From contig CAMXSH010000015.1 in NCBI GenBank assembly GCA_947246475.1, forward strand, positions 1 to 45,275: a stretch of 45,275 nt of DNA, written 5' to 3'. Within the stretch, counting starts at the first letter, position 1. Every line of letters begins with the position of its first letter. The notes under the pieces were generated by a model that did not search any database, was not told where the DNA came from, and saw nothing but the letters and a program-made list of their open reading frames with translations. Positions 17,956 to 26,568 of the stretch are shown piece after piece. The translations under genes were made by a program, and so were the position numbers. Origin of the DNA: an uncultured Roseburia sp. Its GTDB lineage: Bacteria; Bacillota; Clostridia; Lachnospirales; Lachnospiraceae.

Positions 17956-18917
17956 TTACTCCTCTCTGTAAACCTTTTTTATCTTTACTGCATACGCGTC
18001 GTCATAAGCACCCGGCAATGCAGAAAATTTCTTTATGTTCCCCACATAGACATCCAATTCATCTTCAATCTTGGTGTCCACCTTTATAATATCGCCCACC
18101 TGCAAATGCATAAAATCATTTACAGAAATCGCGCTTCTACCCATAATGGCACGAACAGGAATCTGTGCTCGGTGATCTCACGATAAACATCTTCATCCCT
18201 TACTTCCGCAGTAGAATACCAGTACTTGGTATTAATCTTTTCAATCACCGGCTCTACCACCGCATATGGGATACAGATATTAAACAACCCTTCCACATCA
18301 CCAATCCGAATGTTCATAGTGACAATGGATGTCATCTCATTTGGAGACACAAACTGGGCAAACTGCGAATTTGTCTCAATGCGTTCCAGCATCGGTTCTA
18401 ATACCTGGACATTATGCCAGGGTTCTACAAGTAAGTTCGTGCACACAACCATGATCCTCTCAATGATCGTAAGCTCAATCTCTGTAAATTCTCTCGCCTT
18501 TTCCAAGGGAACCCCGCTTCCTCCAAGCATTCGGTCCACTATCGTATAACCCAGACCACTCGCCATCTCGATGATGATATTTCCCTCAAGAGGCATAAAA
18601 TTAACTACTCCAAGCAGCACCGGATTAGACAGGGAATTAGAAAATTCCTGATAGGTAGCCGCCTCTGCATGCATCACCTCAACCTGTACATTTTTTCTTA
18701 GATACACTGGCAGATTCGTGGATAACAGCCTCGCATAATGTTCAAATATAAACACCAGCGTACGCAAGTGATCTTTTGAGAATTTGGATGGTCTCGCAAA
18801 ATTGTAATCCTTAACCTGACGTTCTTCTACTTCATCCAACTCCGCAGAATCAAATTCCCCGTTGTTGAGTGCGGAAAGCAGATTATCAATCTCGCTTTGC
18901 GACAGGACATCCCCCAT
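17956..18917 (-). pseudogene. fliM: Flagellar motor switch protein FliM, interrupted by a 1-nt frameshift
   Basis: The first part, from the ATG at 18917 (GAGGTGAG upstream), encodes the CheY-binding peptide LSQSEIDNLLSAL and the whole middle domain (LLGVVNFMPLEGNIIIEM, DRMLGGSGVPL) up to REITEHR near 18160. The frame then runs into 18 unrelated codons and stops at 18120. The missing C-terminal SpoA-like domain (IPVRAIMGRSAISV onward to KIKKVYREE) is in the -1 frame and ends at 17956. Adding one base near 18161 (for example CACAGAATTCCT in place of CACAGATTCCT on the coding strand) restores a 320-residue protein of normal FliM length. There is no slippery heptamer, so programmed shifting is unlikely. 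Either a real mutation or a sequence error; both halves are otherwise well conserved. Confidence 0.9.
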
Positions 18918-19005
18918 TCTTCTCACCTCACTGTATAACTTCTCGTTTGTGCAGTTTCCTCCGTTCATCCGTGTTTCATGTCGTTTAGCAACTGCACCAT
19001 GTTCA

Positions 19006-19034
19006 ATTATATCATAAAATCAAAATAATATAAA
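19006..19034 (-). promoter_or_regulatory. Probable sigma-A promoter upstream of fliM
   Basis: On the minus strand a perfect -10 TATAAT (19011-19006) carries the extended TGn element (TGATATAAT). A -35-like TTTATA (19034-19029) stands 17 nt upstream. It lies in the 95-bp AT-rich gap between fliL and fliM. It would start transcription about 80 nt before the fliM ATG and give fliM, fliY, cheY and the export genes a second source of transcription inside the cluster. Confidence 0.5.
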
Positions 19035-19063
19035 GTATTTTCTTTAATTTATCTCACTTTTCA

Positions 19064-19567
19064 TCACTGGAACATATACCCAGACAATGAAAGGCGTACA
19101 ACACACTTGCTTCCATAGAAATCCTGAATCTTAGCCAATGCGTTATCCTTTATCGCCTGCTCACTCAACGTAGAAATAGACTGCTCCGAAATCGCTTCTT
19201 TTACATAATCAACTATGTACACATTTGCAGTCTTTACTGACTCAGATATCTTATCATAATCCTCTGCCTCTTTATTAAAAGATACCGTGATTCCATCAAT
19301 AACTACATAATGAGCCTCTTTGTCGCCTTCATCCTTCAGGTTAATGGTCTGTTTTGACTCAAAGGCAATATCATAGGTCTCCAGATTCTCCCACTGTGTC
19401 CCCTCTTCCTCTTCCTCTGTCTCCAGATCGATCACAGCTGCCACCTTATCGATCAGCTTATTGGTCTTGTTCATAGCAGGAACGATGGAAAACATCATTA
19501 CCGCTGTGAGAACCAGGTTTGTTATTGTAGACGCCATAATAACAATGGTAAGTATATTCTTTTTCAT
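19064..19567 (-). CDS. fliL: Flagellar basal body-associated protein FliL
   Basis: 167 residues. One N-terminal membrane helix (about 6-30) is followed by an acidic stretch (LETEEEEEG) and a periplasmic-type FliL domain ending in LSLSGYMFQ. FliL surrounds the stator near the basal body and supports torque or stator stability. The ATG has AGGAGG upstream and lies 10 nt after motB. The placement between motB and fliM is typical for clostridial clusters. Confidence 0.88.
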   Translation of the reverse strand: MKKNILTIVIMASTITNLVLTAVMMFSIVPAMNKTNKLIDKVAAVIDLETEEEEEGTQWENLETYDIAFESKQTINLKDEGDKEAHYVVIDGITVSFNKEAEDYDKISESVKTANVYIVDYVKEAISEQSISTLSEQAIKDNALAKIQDFYGSKCVVRLSLSGYMFQ

Positions 19568-19576
19568 GTCAGCCTC

Positions 19577-20398
19577 CTATTTATCTGTATATATCTTTAT
19601 CTCTACACGACGGTTTTTCGTGCGGCCTTCTTCAGTGTCATTGTCCGCCACGGGATCGTATTTACTACGCCCGGTAGCTTCCATGGTTCTAGCGTCAAGT
19701 CCCTTCTCATCCTTGAAGTATTCAAACACTCTGGTCGCCCGCGCCGTGGAAAGCCACATATTATTCGGAAAAGTTCCGCTGGAAATCGGGATATTATCGG
19801 TATGTCCTTCAATCTTGATCATATGGCTGTCGTATATTTTCAGAATATCTCCAACCTTGCTCAATATACCAATCGCCGATTTATTGATAGCATCCAGACC
19901 GGACTCAAAAAGAATCGCCCCATTCAGAGATATCTGAACAAATTGATATTGTTCATCCATATTGACATTAACCATATGTTCAATATTTTTCTTTTCAGCC
20001 TCCTGGGTGACTTCTTCATAAAGCGCCCGGGTCCTCTGCTCCTGCTCTTCCGCCATCTTTTTCTTGTATTTTTCTTCCTCCGACATCTCGGAAGTATCAT
20101 CTTCCCGTTCCGGATCCTTGCCACTGTTTTCAAATTCATTGAAATACTGTTCCATAGATATCTTCTGACTGGTACCGCTAGATATAAAAGCGCCCTCACC
20201 TACAGCTTTGCCGCCTCCGTCAAAGATATCCACACTCTCGGAAAGGGAAGTTACCAGCTGTTCATATTTATCCGCGTCTACTGTAGACATGGAAAACAAA
20301 AGTACAAAGAAACAGAGCAGCAGATTCATAAGATCCGCAAAGGTATTGATCCAGCCACCACTTATGGATTCTGGTTCTTCTGACTTTCTGCGTGCCAT
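19577..20398 (-). CDS. motB: Flagellar stator protein MotB
   Basis: 273 residues. A short cytosolic basic segment is followed by one membrane helix containing the proton/sodium-binding Asp22 (NTFADLMNLLLCFFVLLF). A plug and linker region follows, then a C-terminal OmpA-like peptidoglycan-binding domain with KIEGHTDNIPISSG and the RATRVFEYF and RRVEIKIY blocks. MotB anchors the stator to the cell wall. The ATG overlaps the motA stop by one base (TAATG), so the two are coupled. Confidence 0.96.
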   Translation of the reverse strand: MARRKSEEPESISGGWINTFADLMNLLLCFFVLLFSMSTVDADKYEQLVTSLSESVDIFDGGGKAVGEGAFISSGTSQKISMEQYFNEFENSGKDPEREDDTSEMSEEEKYKKKMAEEQEQRTRALYEEVTQEAEKKNIEHMVNVNMDEQYQFVQISLNGAILFESGLDAINKSAIGILSKVGDILKIYDSHMIKIEGHTDNIPISSGTFPNNMWLSTARATRVFEYFKDEKGLDARTMEATGRSKYDPVADNDTEEGRTKNRRVEIKIYTDK

Positions 20399-21207
20399 TA
20401 TCCCTCACCGCCTTGATCTGCACCGTCACCGCCAAGGAGTTCATCCCGAAGTTTCGGTGCCAGGAATGATTTAAGTTTTTCTTCGATCACACGTGGGTTT
20501 TCACCTGCCTGAATGGATAAAATACCCTCACAGATCACTTCTTTGGTCATAATCTCTTTGGCATTGATGGCACGAAGTTTTGACGCCACCGGGATACTGA
20601 TCCAGTTTGCAAGCAGGGAACCATATAATGTCGTGATCAACGCCACTGCCATATTCGGTCCGATTGAACTCGGATCATCCAGCAGTTTTAACATGTTGAT
20701 CAGACCAATCAGGGTACCAATCATACCCCAGGCAGGTCCCATGGCCGCAAGACCATCCCAGAAACTGATGATTTTATTATGCCGCCTTTCGATGCAACTC
20801 AGATCCGTCTCCAGAATACTGGTCACAAGTTCCTGGTCGGTTCCGTCGACGATCAGCATAATCCCTTTCTTCAGGAATTCATCGTCTATGTCTGACGCTG
20901 CCTCTTCCAGCTGAAGAAGACCTTCTTTTCTTGCCACATTCGCCAGATCGATGATCGTATGTATTACCTCACCCTCATTGCTCTTTGGCACTTTTAAGAT
21001 CAGAGTAAAAGATTTGAGTGAGTTCACAAATGCTGGCAGATCATCTGCCATAGTCAGCATACACATGAATGAACCGACAACCGTAACAAGTATTGACGCA
21101 AAGTCATAAAAGTTACCCAACGCCGCAACTCCCTGATCTCCAGATACGATTCCGTATACAACCGCGGCTACACAGCCCAGTATACCTATAATAGATGCTA
21201 AATCCAA
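20398..21207 (-). CDS. motA: Flagellar stator protein MotA
   Basis: 269 residues with four membrane helices: two near the N-terminus and two after a cytosolic domain of about 100 residues. The conserved PAWGMIGTLIGLINML block forms helix 3, next to the MotB Asp. Charged residues that touch FliG lie in the cytosolic loop. The start is TTG at 21207, supported by AGGTGG 9 nt upstream. MotA and MotB form the ion channel that drives rotation; whether it uses H+ or Na+ cannot be told from sequence alone. Confidence 0.95.
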   Translation of the reverse strand: MDLASIIGILGCVAAVVYGIVSGDQGVAALGNFYDFASILVTVVGSFMCMLTMADDLPAFVNSLKSFTLILKVPKSNEGEVIHTIIDLANVARKEGLLQLEEAASDIDDEFLKKGIMLIVDGTDQELVTSILETDLSCIERRHNKIISFWDGLAAMGPAWGMIGTLIGLINMLKLLDDPSSIGPNMAVALITTLYGSLLANWISIPVASKLRAINAKEIMTKEVICEGILSIQAGENPRVIEEKLKSFLAPKLRDELLGGDGADQGGEG

Positions 21208-21231
21208 GAAAATACACCACCTTAACTTTAT

Positions 21232-21420
21232 CTACATGTTTTGGAAAATTTCTTTCCTATATAATTTTACTAGATTTTTTATCTCTTGTCTACTTTCTTT
21301 TACAATTATTTTTTTTCCTGTCGTCAGAGTGATCACCGTATCCGGGGTTTCCTCTACAGACTCGATCAGATCCGAATTTAAAGTTAACGTTTTATCATTC
21401 ATTCTGGTCACATCAATCAT
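21232..21420 (-). CDS. flbD: FlbD/SwrD family flagellar protein
   Basis: 62 residues from the ATG at 21420, which has GGGGGAG 5 nt upstream. A longer reading from 21507 crosses the terminator hairpin and promoter described separately, and is not likely. The sequence begins MIDVTRMNDKTLTLNSDLIE and ends with a basic helix, as in FlbD/SwrD. B. subtilis SwrD increases stator power and swarming. It directly precedes motA, which fits that role. Confidence 0.9.
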   Translation of the reverse strand: MIDVTRMNDKTLTLNSDLIESVEETPDTVITLTTGKKIIVKESRQEIKNLVKLYRKEIFQNM

Positions 21421-21444
21421 ACGGTCTCCCCCTTCCTTCTGTCC

Positions 21445-21453
21445 ATTATAACA
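21445..21453 (-). promoter_or_regulatory. Probable extended -10 promoter upstream of flbD-motAB
   Basis: The minus strand reads TGTTATAAT, an extended -10 with a perfect TATAAT at 21450-21445. The -35 position falls in the terminator hairpin and is poor (TTTCCC). Transcription would start about 18 nt before the flbD ATG. Placed right after a terminator, it would restart transcription for flbD, motA, motB and fliL. Confidence 0.45.
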
Positions 21454-21460
21454 TATCACC

Positions 21461-21495
21461 GCAAAAAAGGGAAACAAAACGTTTCCTTTTTTTGC
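21461..21495 (-). terminator. Rho-independent terminator after flgE
   Basis: An almost perfect inverted repeat follows the flgE stop by 24 nt. On the minus strand an A-tract leads into GGAAAC, a TTTT-containing loop, GTTTCCC and then seven T residues; the full stem is about 15 bp with one bulged G. The A-tract and T-tract pair, so it could work in both directions. It would stop or reduce read-through from the flgB-flgE block into flbD. Confidence 0.75.
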
Positions 21496-21519
21496 AGTAA
21501 ATGTCAAATTAAATATTCA

Positions 21520-22986
21520 TTATCTCTTGAGATTAATCAGCTCTTCGAGCATCGTATCCGATGTGGTGATCGTTCTTGAGTTCGCCTGGAAACCACGCTG
21601 CGTCGTGATCATATTGGTAAACTCTGTAGCAAGATCCACGTCTGATGCCTCCAGGGCACCGATGGAAAAGCTTCCCACTGCGGTGATCTCCTCACCAATA
21701 CCGTCGAATTCACCGGAGTTAAGGGTAGTGGCAAATAAGCTGTTACCCTGTGCCTCCAGACCCGAAGGATTCGCGAATGTAGCCACAGCGATCTGTCCCA
21801 GAAGTTTCTCATCTCCGTTATCATATTTCGCATAGATCTTTCCGTCTGGGTTGATGGCAAATCCGTTTAGGGAACCAGCAGCATTACCGGCATTGTTTCC
21901 CCCTTTATCGCCCTTTTTCGGATCGATACTACAACCTCCCTTTCCACCATACATAGTCAGACCAGAAAAATCGATATCCACTCCATCCAGCGGAAATGCG
22001 ATATTATCCTGTCCGCCAGGATTAAGAGTCAGATTCAACATTCCTTCTTCCTCACCAGTCACACTGACAAACTTTCCGGTAGAACCATTAAATGTAAGCA
22101 TGGCATTTGAGGAATCAAAAGTAATGGTTCCATCTGCATCGACATTATATTTAAGCTCCTGGCCGCCCAGATTAATATACTGATCTGTCGGTTTGTATGT
22201 GGGGTTTCCATTTTCATCCAGCTCCGAATACTTCAATATGGATTTACCATTGGACATGATATCCGAGATTCCCACATTAAATGTACAAGCTTTATTTTGA
22301 TTGGCAGCATCATTTTCATCCCCTGGTACCTTCATGAGCGTCAGCTTAGCAGTATACTCATTACCAAGATTATCATAAAAGCTGACAGAGATAGGATATC
22401 CAGTCCCTGTCTCGCTGTACTGCACCAGTTTATCATCCCGGTCCACATTTCCGGAAAGAGTTACGTTTGTAGTCGGATTCGGCGCTGAGCTCTGGTTTTC
22501 CGGCGTCATCAGTTTTAAAGCATCCACCGTGTCCTTACGGATCTCCCCATTCTCATCTACACCCCATCCAAGCACAGTAGCACCATTTGTCTCACACATC
22601 AGGGTACCAGCAGCATCAATATTAAAATTACCTGCCTTCGTAAAATAAGTTCCGCCATTTTTCCGTACTACGAAAAAGGCATCGCCGTTGATCATTACAT
22701 CCATACCACGGTCGGTACGGTTCGTCGCTCCGGTTCCACTCATATTAACGCTGTAAGAAGCCACATTGGCACCAAGACCGATCTGGAATGCATTCGTACC
22801 AGCAGCACCGGTATTGGCATTGGGCCCCGCTGCCGGCTGTGTCGTCTGATAAAATACATCTGTAAAGTTCACAGTACCAGCACGGAAACCAATCGTATTT
22901 ACATTCGCAATATTGTTACCAATTACATCCATCTTTGTCTGATGTACCTTCAAACCGGACACACCAGACCATAATGATCTCATCAT
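21520..22986 (-). CDS. flgE: Flagellar hook protein FlgE
   Basis: 488 residues from the ATG at 22986, which has GGAGGG 9 nt upstream (a longer reading from 23046 is not supported). The N-terminal D0 rod motif SLWSGVSGLKVHQTKMDVIG and GNNIANVNTIGFR are typical, and the C-terminus has DLATEFTNMITTQRGFQANS. The central D1/D2 region is variable. A Gly/Asn/Lys-rich insert around residues 345-375 precedes the conserved GFAINPDGKIYAKYDNG block. FlgE polymerises into the hook under the FlgD cap to a length set by FliK; both are encoded just upstream. Confidence 0.95.
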   Translation of the reverse strand: MMRSLWSGVSGLKVHQTKMDVIGNNIANVNTIGFRAGTVNFTDVFYQTTQPAAGPNANTGAAGTNAFQIGLGANVASYSVNMSGTGATNRTDRGMDVMINGDAFFVVRKNGGTYFTKAGNFNIDAAGTLMCETNGATVLGWGVDENGEIRKDTVDALKLMTPENQSSAPNPTTNVTLSGNVDRDDKLVQYSETGTGYPISVSFYDNLGNEYTAKLTLMKVPGDENDAANQNKACTFNVGISDIMSNGKSILKYSELDENGNPTYKPTDQYINLGGQELKYNVDADGTITFDSSNAMLTFNGSTGKFVSVTGEEEGMLNLTLNPGGQDNIAFPLDGVDIDFSGLTMYGGKGGCSIDPKKGDKGGNNAGNAAGSLNGFAINPDGKIYAKYDNGDEKLLGQIAVATFANPSGLEAQGNSLFATTLNSGEFDGIGEEITAVGSFSIGALEASDVDLATEFTNMITTQRGFQANSRTITTSDTMLEELINLKR

Positions 22987-23095
22987 AAGGATCAACCCTC
23001 CATTTTTATTATTAGTAAGTCTTATCTGGCATTCAAAGACTTTCATGCTTCCTGTTAAGGGCCAGCATGTAAAATTAACGTGTCTTTCTGCGTTT

Positions 23096-23479
23096 TTAAT
23101 TTATAATCGCTCCATCGATATTTGTAAAAACTGCATTTGCTGTATCGTTTACAGCTGTTACTATGGTCTTGTTTCTTACATTTAATATAAACGCAAGATC
23201 ATCTACCATCACCAGGGATTCTGTCATTCCTTTTTCCATCGCCTGCTCTGCTGCATCTTCCAGTCTTGCCTTCTGCTCCTCGGATATGGATATGTTTCTT
23301 GTCTCCAGCCGTTTCACTGCATGCCTGGAAAATTTAATCTGATCCGCTTTGTCTAACAGCACACTGTCAAACGACTTCCCAGAATCACTGCTGGTCTTTT
23401 CCGCAATCTGTCCGGCTCCGCCGTTCAGTTTGCTTCTTATCTCATCGATGGATACAAAGTTTTTATTTACAATATTCAT
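23096..23479 (-). CDS. TIGR02530-type flagellar operon protein
   Basis: 127 residues from the ATG at 23479, with GGAGGTGG about 8 nt upstream. It resembles the family found between flgD and flgE in many Firmicutes and spirochaetes (TIGR02530, Bacillus YlxG-region protein). The core is IKFSRHAVKRLETRNIS followed by a Glu/Ala-rich helix and a C-terminal beta part (DDLAFILNVRNKTIVTAV). Biochemical function is unknown. The fixed position next to the hook genes suggests a role in hook assembly, which is inference. Confidence 0.82.
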   Translation of the reverse strand: MNIVNKNFVSIDEIRSKLNGGAGQIAEKTSSDSGKSFDSVLLDKADQIKFSRHAVKRLETRNISISEEQKARLEDAAEQAMEKGMTESLVMVDDLAFILNVRNKTIVTAVNDTANAVFTNIDGAIIN

Positions 23480-23532
23480 ACCTTTATCCACCTCCTGATC
23501 TTTTGACAGTCATAGTTTTAATGACTGGTACC

Positions 23533-24279
23533 TCACTCTTCTATTCCGCTGTCTGTCACCTTTATGGTCACCTTATCTCTTATGCTGGTGCTGTATGGAT
23601 CGTCAAAGTAAAGACCCACTTCATAATCACCAGTCTCCAGTTCATCCAGAGCTCCTGGCAAAATGGACAATACGCCATCCTTATATGAAAGGAATTCATT
23701 CTTCACAGCTTCGCCATTCATGACCACAACAACACTTGAAGCCGCATAATCCCCTTCACCCAGATTAATCTTGATATCCACCTGTTTTTTATTGGATTTG
23801 TCATAAACCGCTTCTGTTTTTTCTACCGACGGCAGATACTTCTGAATTGCATAATAAGAATCCTTTACTTCCACCAGATCACTTATCTTATAAAGTTTAC
23901 CATCCACAGATAACTGAGCCTCACCATCTTTCATGGTGATATAATCTACAACTCCATTTACGTCCGTATATTTACCGCTTGGACTCTTTGCGCTGATCTT
24001 TACATACTTTCCTACCAATCCAAATGCCTGTGAATTAACAGTTGTCTCATTGAGATTCTGCATCTGCTCTAATGCGGAGAACTGCGCGAGCTGGGCGATA
24101 AAATCTGTATCTTTCTCCGGCTCCAGAGGATCCTGATTCTTCATCTGACATACGAGAAGCTGAAGGAACTGATCCTTACCAAGATCTCCGCCAGGTGTCC
24201 TCTCTTTGTTCTGTGTTGGTCTTTTGCTAAAGTCAAACTCATCCAATTCTGTCACAATACCTTGTATTAATGATCCCAT
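23533..24279 (-). CDS. flgD: Flagellar hook capping protein FlgD
   Basis: 248 residues. The N-terminal capping signature is clear: [20 protein letters not shown] (about residues 30-49) and [20 protein letters not shown]. The C-terminal half (about 110-248) is a beta-rich extension with FlgD Ig-like features, longer than the short Bacillus FlgD. FlgD caps the growing hook during FlgE polymerisation and is absent from the finished flagellum. The ATG is preceded by AAAGGAGG at 8 nt. Confidence 0.93.
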   Translation of the reverse strand: MGSLIQGIVTELDEFDFSKRPTQNKERTPGGDLGKDQFLQLLVCQMKNQDPLEPEKDTDFIAQLAQFSALEQMQNLNETTVNSQAFGLVGKYVKISAKSPSGKYTDVNGVVDYITMKDGEAQLSVDGKLYKISDLVEVKDSYYAIQKYLPSVEKTEAVYDKSNKKQVDIKINLGEGDYAASSVVVVMNGEAVKNEFLSYKDGVLSILPGALDELETGDYEVGLYFDDPYSTSIRDKVTIKVTDSGIEE

Positions 24280-24300
24280 ACCTTTTGCCTCCTTTCCTGA

Positions 24301-25653
24301 TTAAGCGGTGTAATCCACCATGCTGTCTCCCACACGTCTGTCTTCGGCTGTCTCAGTTGTGACTTCCTCCGTTTCTGCTTCATCTGCCACATCATACCGA
24401 AATTTTCTTCCCTGGGATTTTTTTTGTTTATACTGTCCATGGTCGGAATCCTCTGGATTTTTAAACCCAAATTCCGATACGTTTACCTCTACGGAATCCA
24501 CCTTCAGTCCATGGCTCTCCAGATTCTCTCTAAGTACTGTTAACTGGCTCTCTAAAGCTTCCTTTGCCACTTCATTCTGCACTGTCAGTGTTGCTGTCGC
24601 CAACCCATTGTTGGATGTCACGTTGAGATTAACCCGTCCCAGTGACTCTGGATTCAGCTGAAGTTCCATGCTTGTTGTCTGTGGAAGTACCCGGATACGG
24701 ATATGATTGACAACCTGATCCACAATGTTCGACATCATTTCTCTCGGTGCGGCCACTTCTTCCTGTGCCACCTCTTCAAAGGACTGGGAAAGCCTTTCTA
24801 CAAAAGCGTTCAACGGACTCTCATGTACCTCCTGGCGCACACCCTGGGAAACTGGTTGCTGACCTTCTCCATATGTATCGGACAGATCCTGTTCTCCAGA
24901 AGTCTCAACAACCACTGGAATCTCATCCTTGGCAGACGATGTCATCATCTCCGATGTATCCTGCTGTCCAGATCCTTCTACTGCTGTCTCCTGTATGGAT
25001 CCCTCTGCCTTTCCGACAAGCTCGCTAAACTTTTCGGCAAAGCTCTTTACAAGAACTTCGTCCCCCTCGTTTAACTTCCCGATATCCAATCCCGTTGCCT
25101 GCTCCAGAATGTCCTGAAGTCCCGACATGATATCGTTCAACTCACCAGACATGGCATCCGAAAATAGAAACAAATCCGCATCGTCCACACCATGCACTTC
25201 CATGATAAACGCCTTAATGTTCTCAACATTAAGTGGAACGACATTCTGAAGCTCCGGTGAAACCAGCAATAACAGATCCATTGGCGATATACCGAGCATT
25301 TCCAGAATATCAACGATATCTTCTTCGCTCATGCCAAAAGTCTCCTGCAGAAATGAAACAACCTCTTCACCGATCTCTTCCAGATCTATCGTCTCCATTC
25401 CCTCGGTTTTATCCTGGGGCTGGGAGGTCAGAGTAAGCTTCTGCTTCGTAAAATCATCCCCACTGGCTGTAATCTCACCAGATTTTTTTGAATCCTGAGA
25501 TTTTCCAGCAGAAAGATCCTGTTTTTTTCCAGAAGCGGAAGAAGCATTCTGGGACATAAAACTGTCAAAAACCGTTTTATCTCCTTTTCCCGCTTTGCCT
25601 GAGGACATCGTCCGCATTGCAGAGGCATTCAGTGATATACCCTGTGTCTGCAT
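24301..25653 (-). CDS. fliK: Flagellar hook-length control protein FliK
   Basis: 450 residues. The N-terminal two thirds is low complexity (Ser/Gln/Asp/Glu-rich) and would act as the exported ruler. The C-terminal Flg_hook domain (about residues 320-405) contains the family hallmark LQLNPESLGRVNLNV followed by ATATLTVQNEVAKEALESQL. FliK measures hook length and signals FlhB to switch export specificity. AAAGGAG precedes the ATG. The C-terminal tail after the hook domain is rich in Thr and Glu. Confidence 0.92.
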   Translation of the reverse strand: MQTQGISLNASAMRTMSSGKAGKGDKTVFDSFMSQNASSASGKKQDLSAGKSQDSKKSGEITASGDDFTKQKLTLTSQPQDKTEGMETIDLEEIGEEVVSFLQETFGMSEEDIVDILEMLGISPMDLLLLVSPELQNVVPLNVENIKAFIMEVHGVDDADLFLFSDAMSGELNDIMSGLQDILEQATGLDIGKLNEGDEVLVKSFAEKFSELVGKAEGSIQETAVEGSGQQDTSEMMTSSAKDEIPVVVETSGEQDLSDTYGEGQQPVSQGVRQEVHESPLNAFVERLSQSFEEVAQEEVAAPREMMSNIVDQVVNHIRIRVLPQTTSMELQLNPESLGRVNLNVTSNNGLATATLTVQNEVAKEALESQLTVLRENLESHGLKVDSVEVNVSEFGFKNPEDSDHGQYKQKKSQGRKFRYDVADEAETEEVTTETAEDRRVGDSMVDYTA

Positions 25654-25710
25654 TTAATATCTCCTTTCCAGACGGCATAAAATATGCTGTCTTATTTTAT
25701 TTATAGCCCA

Positions 25711-25733
25711 CTGTTTTTATTATTAAAAAACAG
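25711..25733. other. AT-rich inverted repeat in the 146-bp gap between ylxF and fliK
   Basis: CTGTTTTT and AAAAACAG are separated by 7 nt, a perfect 8-bp but AT-rich stem. It could be a weak terminator or an mRNA processing or stability element in front of fliK. The rest of the gap, 25654-25799, is AT-rich; apart from the ribosome site of fliK I see nothing firm in it. A TATAAA at about 25700 lacks a supporting -35. Confidence 0.3.
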
Positions 25734-25799
25734 GAGTTACCTAATATTCATATCGTCTGACACGAAGAAAAACATTACTGTTATTTTTCTCCGTACAAA

Positions 25800-26554
25800 C
25801 TATTTAGCGGTCATCTTCGTGGTAATCTGTGCCGCTGTCTCCGGCGTCATTTCTGCAAGGATCGCCGCACTCTTTGACTCCGTCATGTTGTCAAGGATGG
25901 AAGCCACGAGATCCAAATCACCAGACATGGTCTGTAATACCGAAGCTGCTTTTGCCGGATCCATTTTTGCATACATCGTCGCCTGCTTTTTAATCGCTGC
26001 GCGGTACTGAAGATCCTTCATCACATCTTTATAGATCGAAGCTGCATTGTCCGGATCAATTGCCTCATAATATTTCTGGTATTCGGAAATATCCGGAGCC
26101 TTATCATTAAATACTACATTTTCATCGAATTCTTTTACCCGCTGTTCAAAGGAATGCTGTTGTTCTTCGTATTTCTTGAGACGGTTAATCTCTGATTTTA
26201 ATTCGTTTACCTCATCGCTGCTTAGGGAATTGGCACTCTTTAATCCAGAAAGCTCCTTTTCTAACTGGCGGATCCTGGCATTTGCCTCGTCAATATTTGA
26301 ATATCCCTCTGGCTCTGCTCCTTCCACCTCAGGAAGAATGCGGTTCACCAGTGGAACATCCTTGAGAACCGGGTGCAAAACTTCACTTCCAAAATTCCTA
26401 CGTCAAATTTAATCAAAACACCAAATATAACAAGCCATATGATCACGATAAAAAGTACGATCAAAAAGGTAAGCAGTTTACTGCCTGCACTTTCCTCCTG
26501 GGCATATTCTTTCTTGTCTTTATTTTTCTTATCTTTTTTTGCCATAAAATCCAT
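25800..26554 (-). pseudogene. YlxF/MotE-like flagellar protein (MgtE_N domain), interrupted by a 1-nt frameshift
   Basis: The first reading frame (ATG at 26554, or the ATG at 26545) encodes a Lys-rich N-terminus and one membrane helix (about residues 25-49), then FDVGILEVK, and stops at 26345. The downstream frame continues HPVLKDVPLVNRILPEV, a coiled coil, and a C-terminal MgtE_N-like domain (AIDPDNAASIYKDVM, KMDPAKAASVLQTM, EMTPETAAQITTKM) to 25800. Restoring one T in the T4 run at 26377-26380 (minus strand) would join them in a 251-residue protein matching YlxF/MotE layout. The homologue lies between fliJ and fliK in B. subtilis, as here. MotE is a periplasmic stator chaperone in alphaproteobacteria; the Firmicute homologue's role is not settled. 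No programmed-shift heptamer is seen. Confidence 0.85.
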
Positions 26555-26568
26555 TCATCCTTTCAAAA

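Noticed and set aside
18150..18170. Programmed frameshift in fliM
   Set aside because: CAC AGA TTC offers no slippery sequence and no pause hairpin is evident downstream.
21232..21507. Longer flbD reading from 21507
   Set aside because: It would translate through a terminator hairpin and promoter; the ATG at 21420 has a good ribosome site and the family N-terminus.
26365..26385. Programmed -1 ribosomal frameshift in the ylxF-like gene
   Set aside because: The site reads AAG TTT TGC and has no X XXY YYZ heptamer; Phe-tRNA would re-pair to GTT. A plain 1-nt deletion is simpler.
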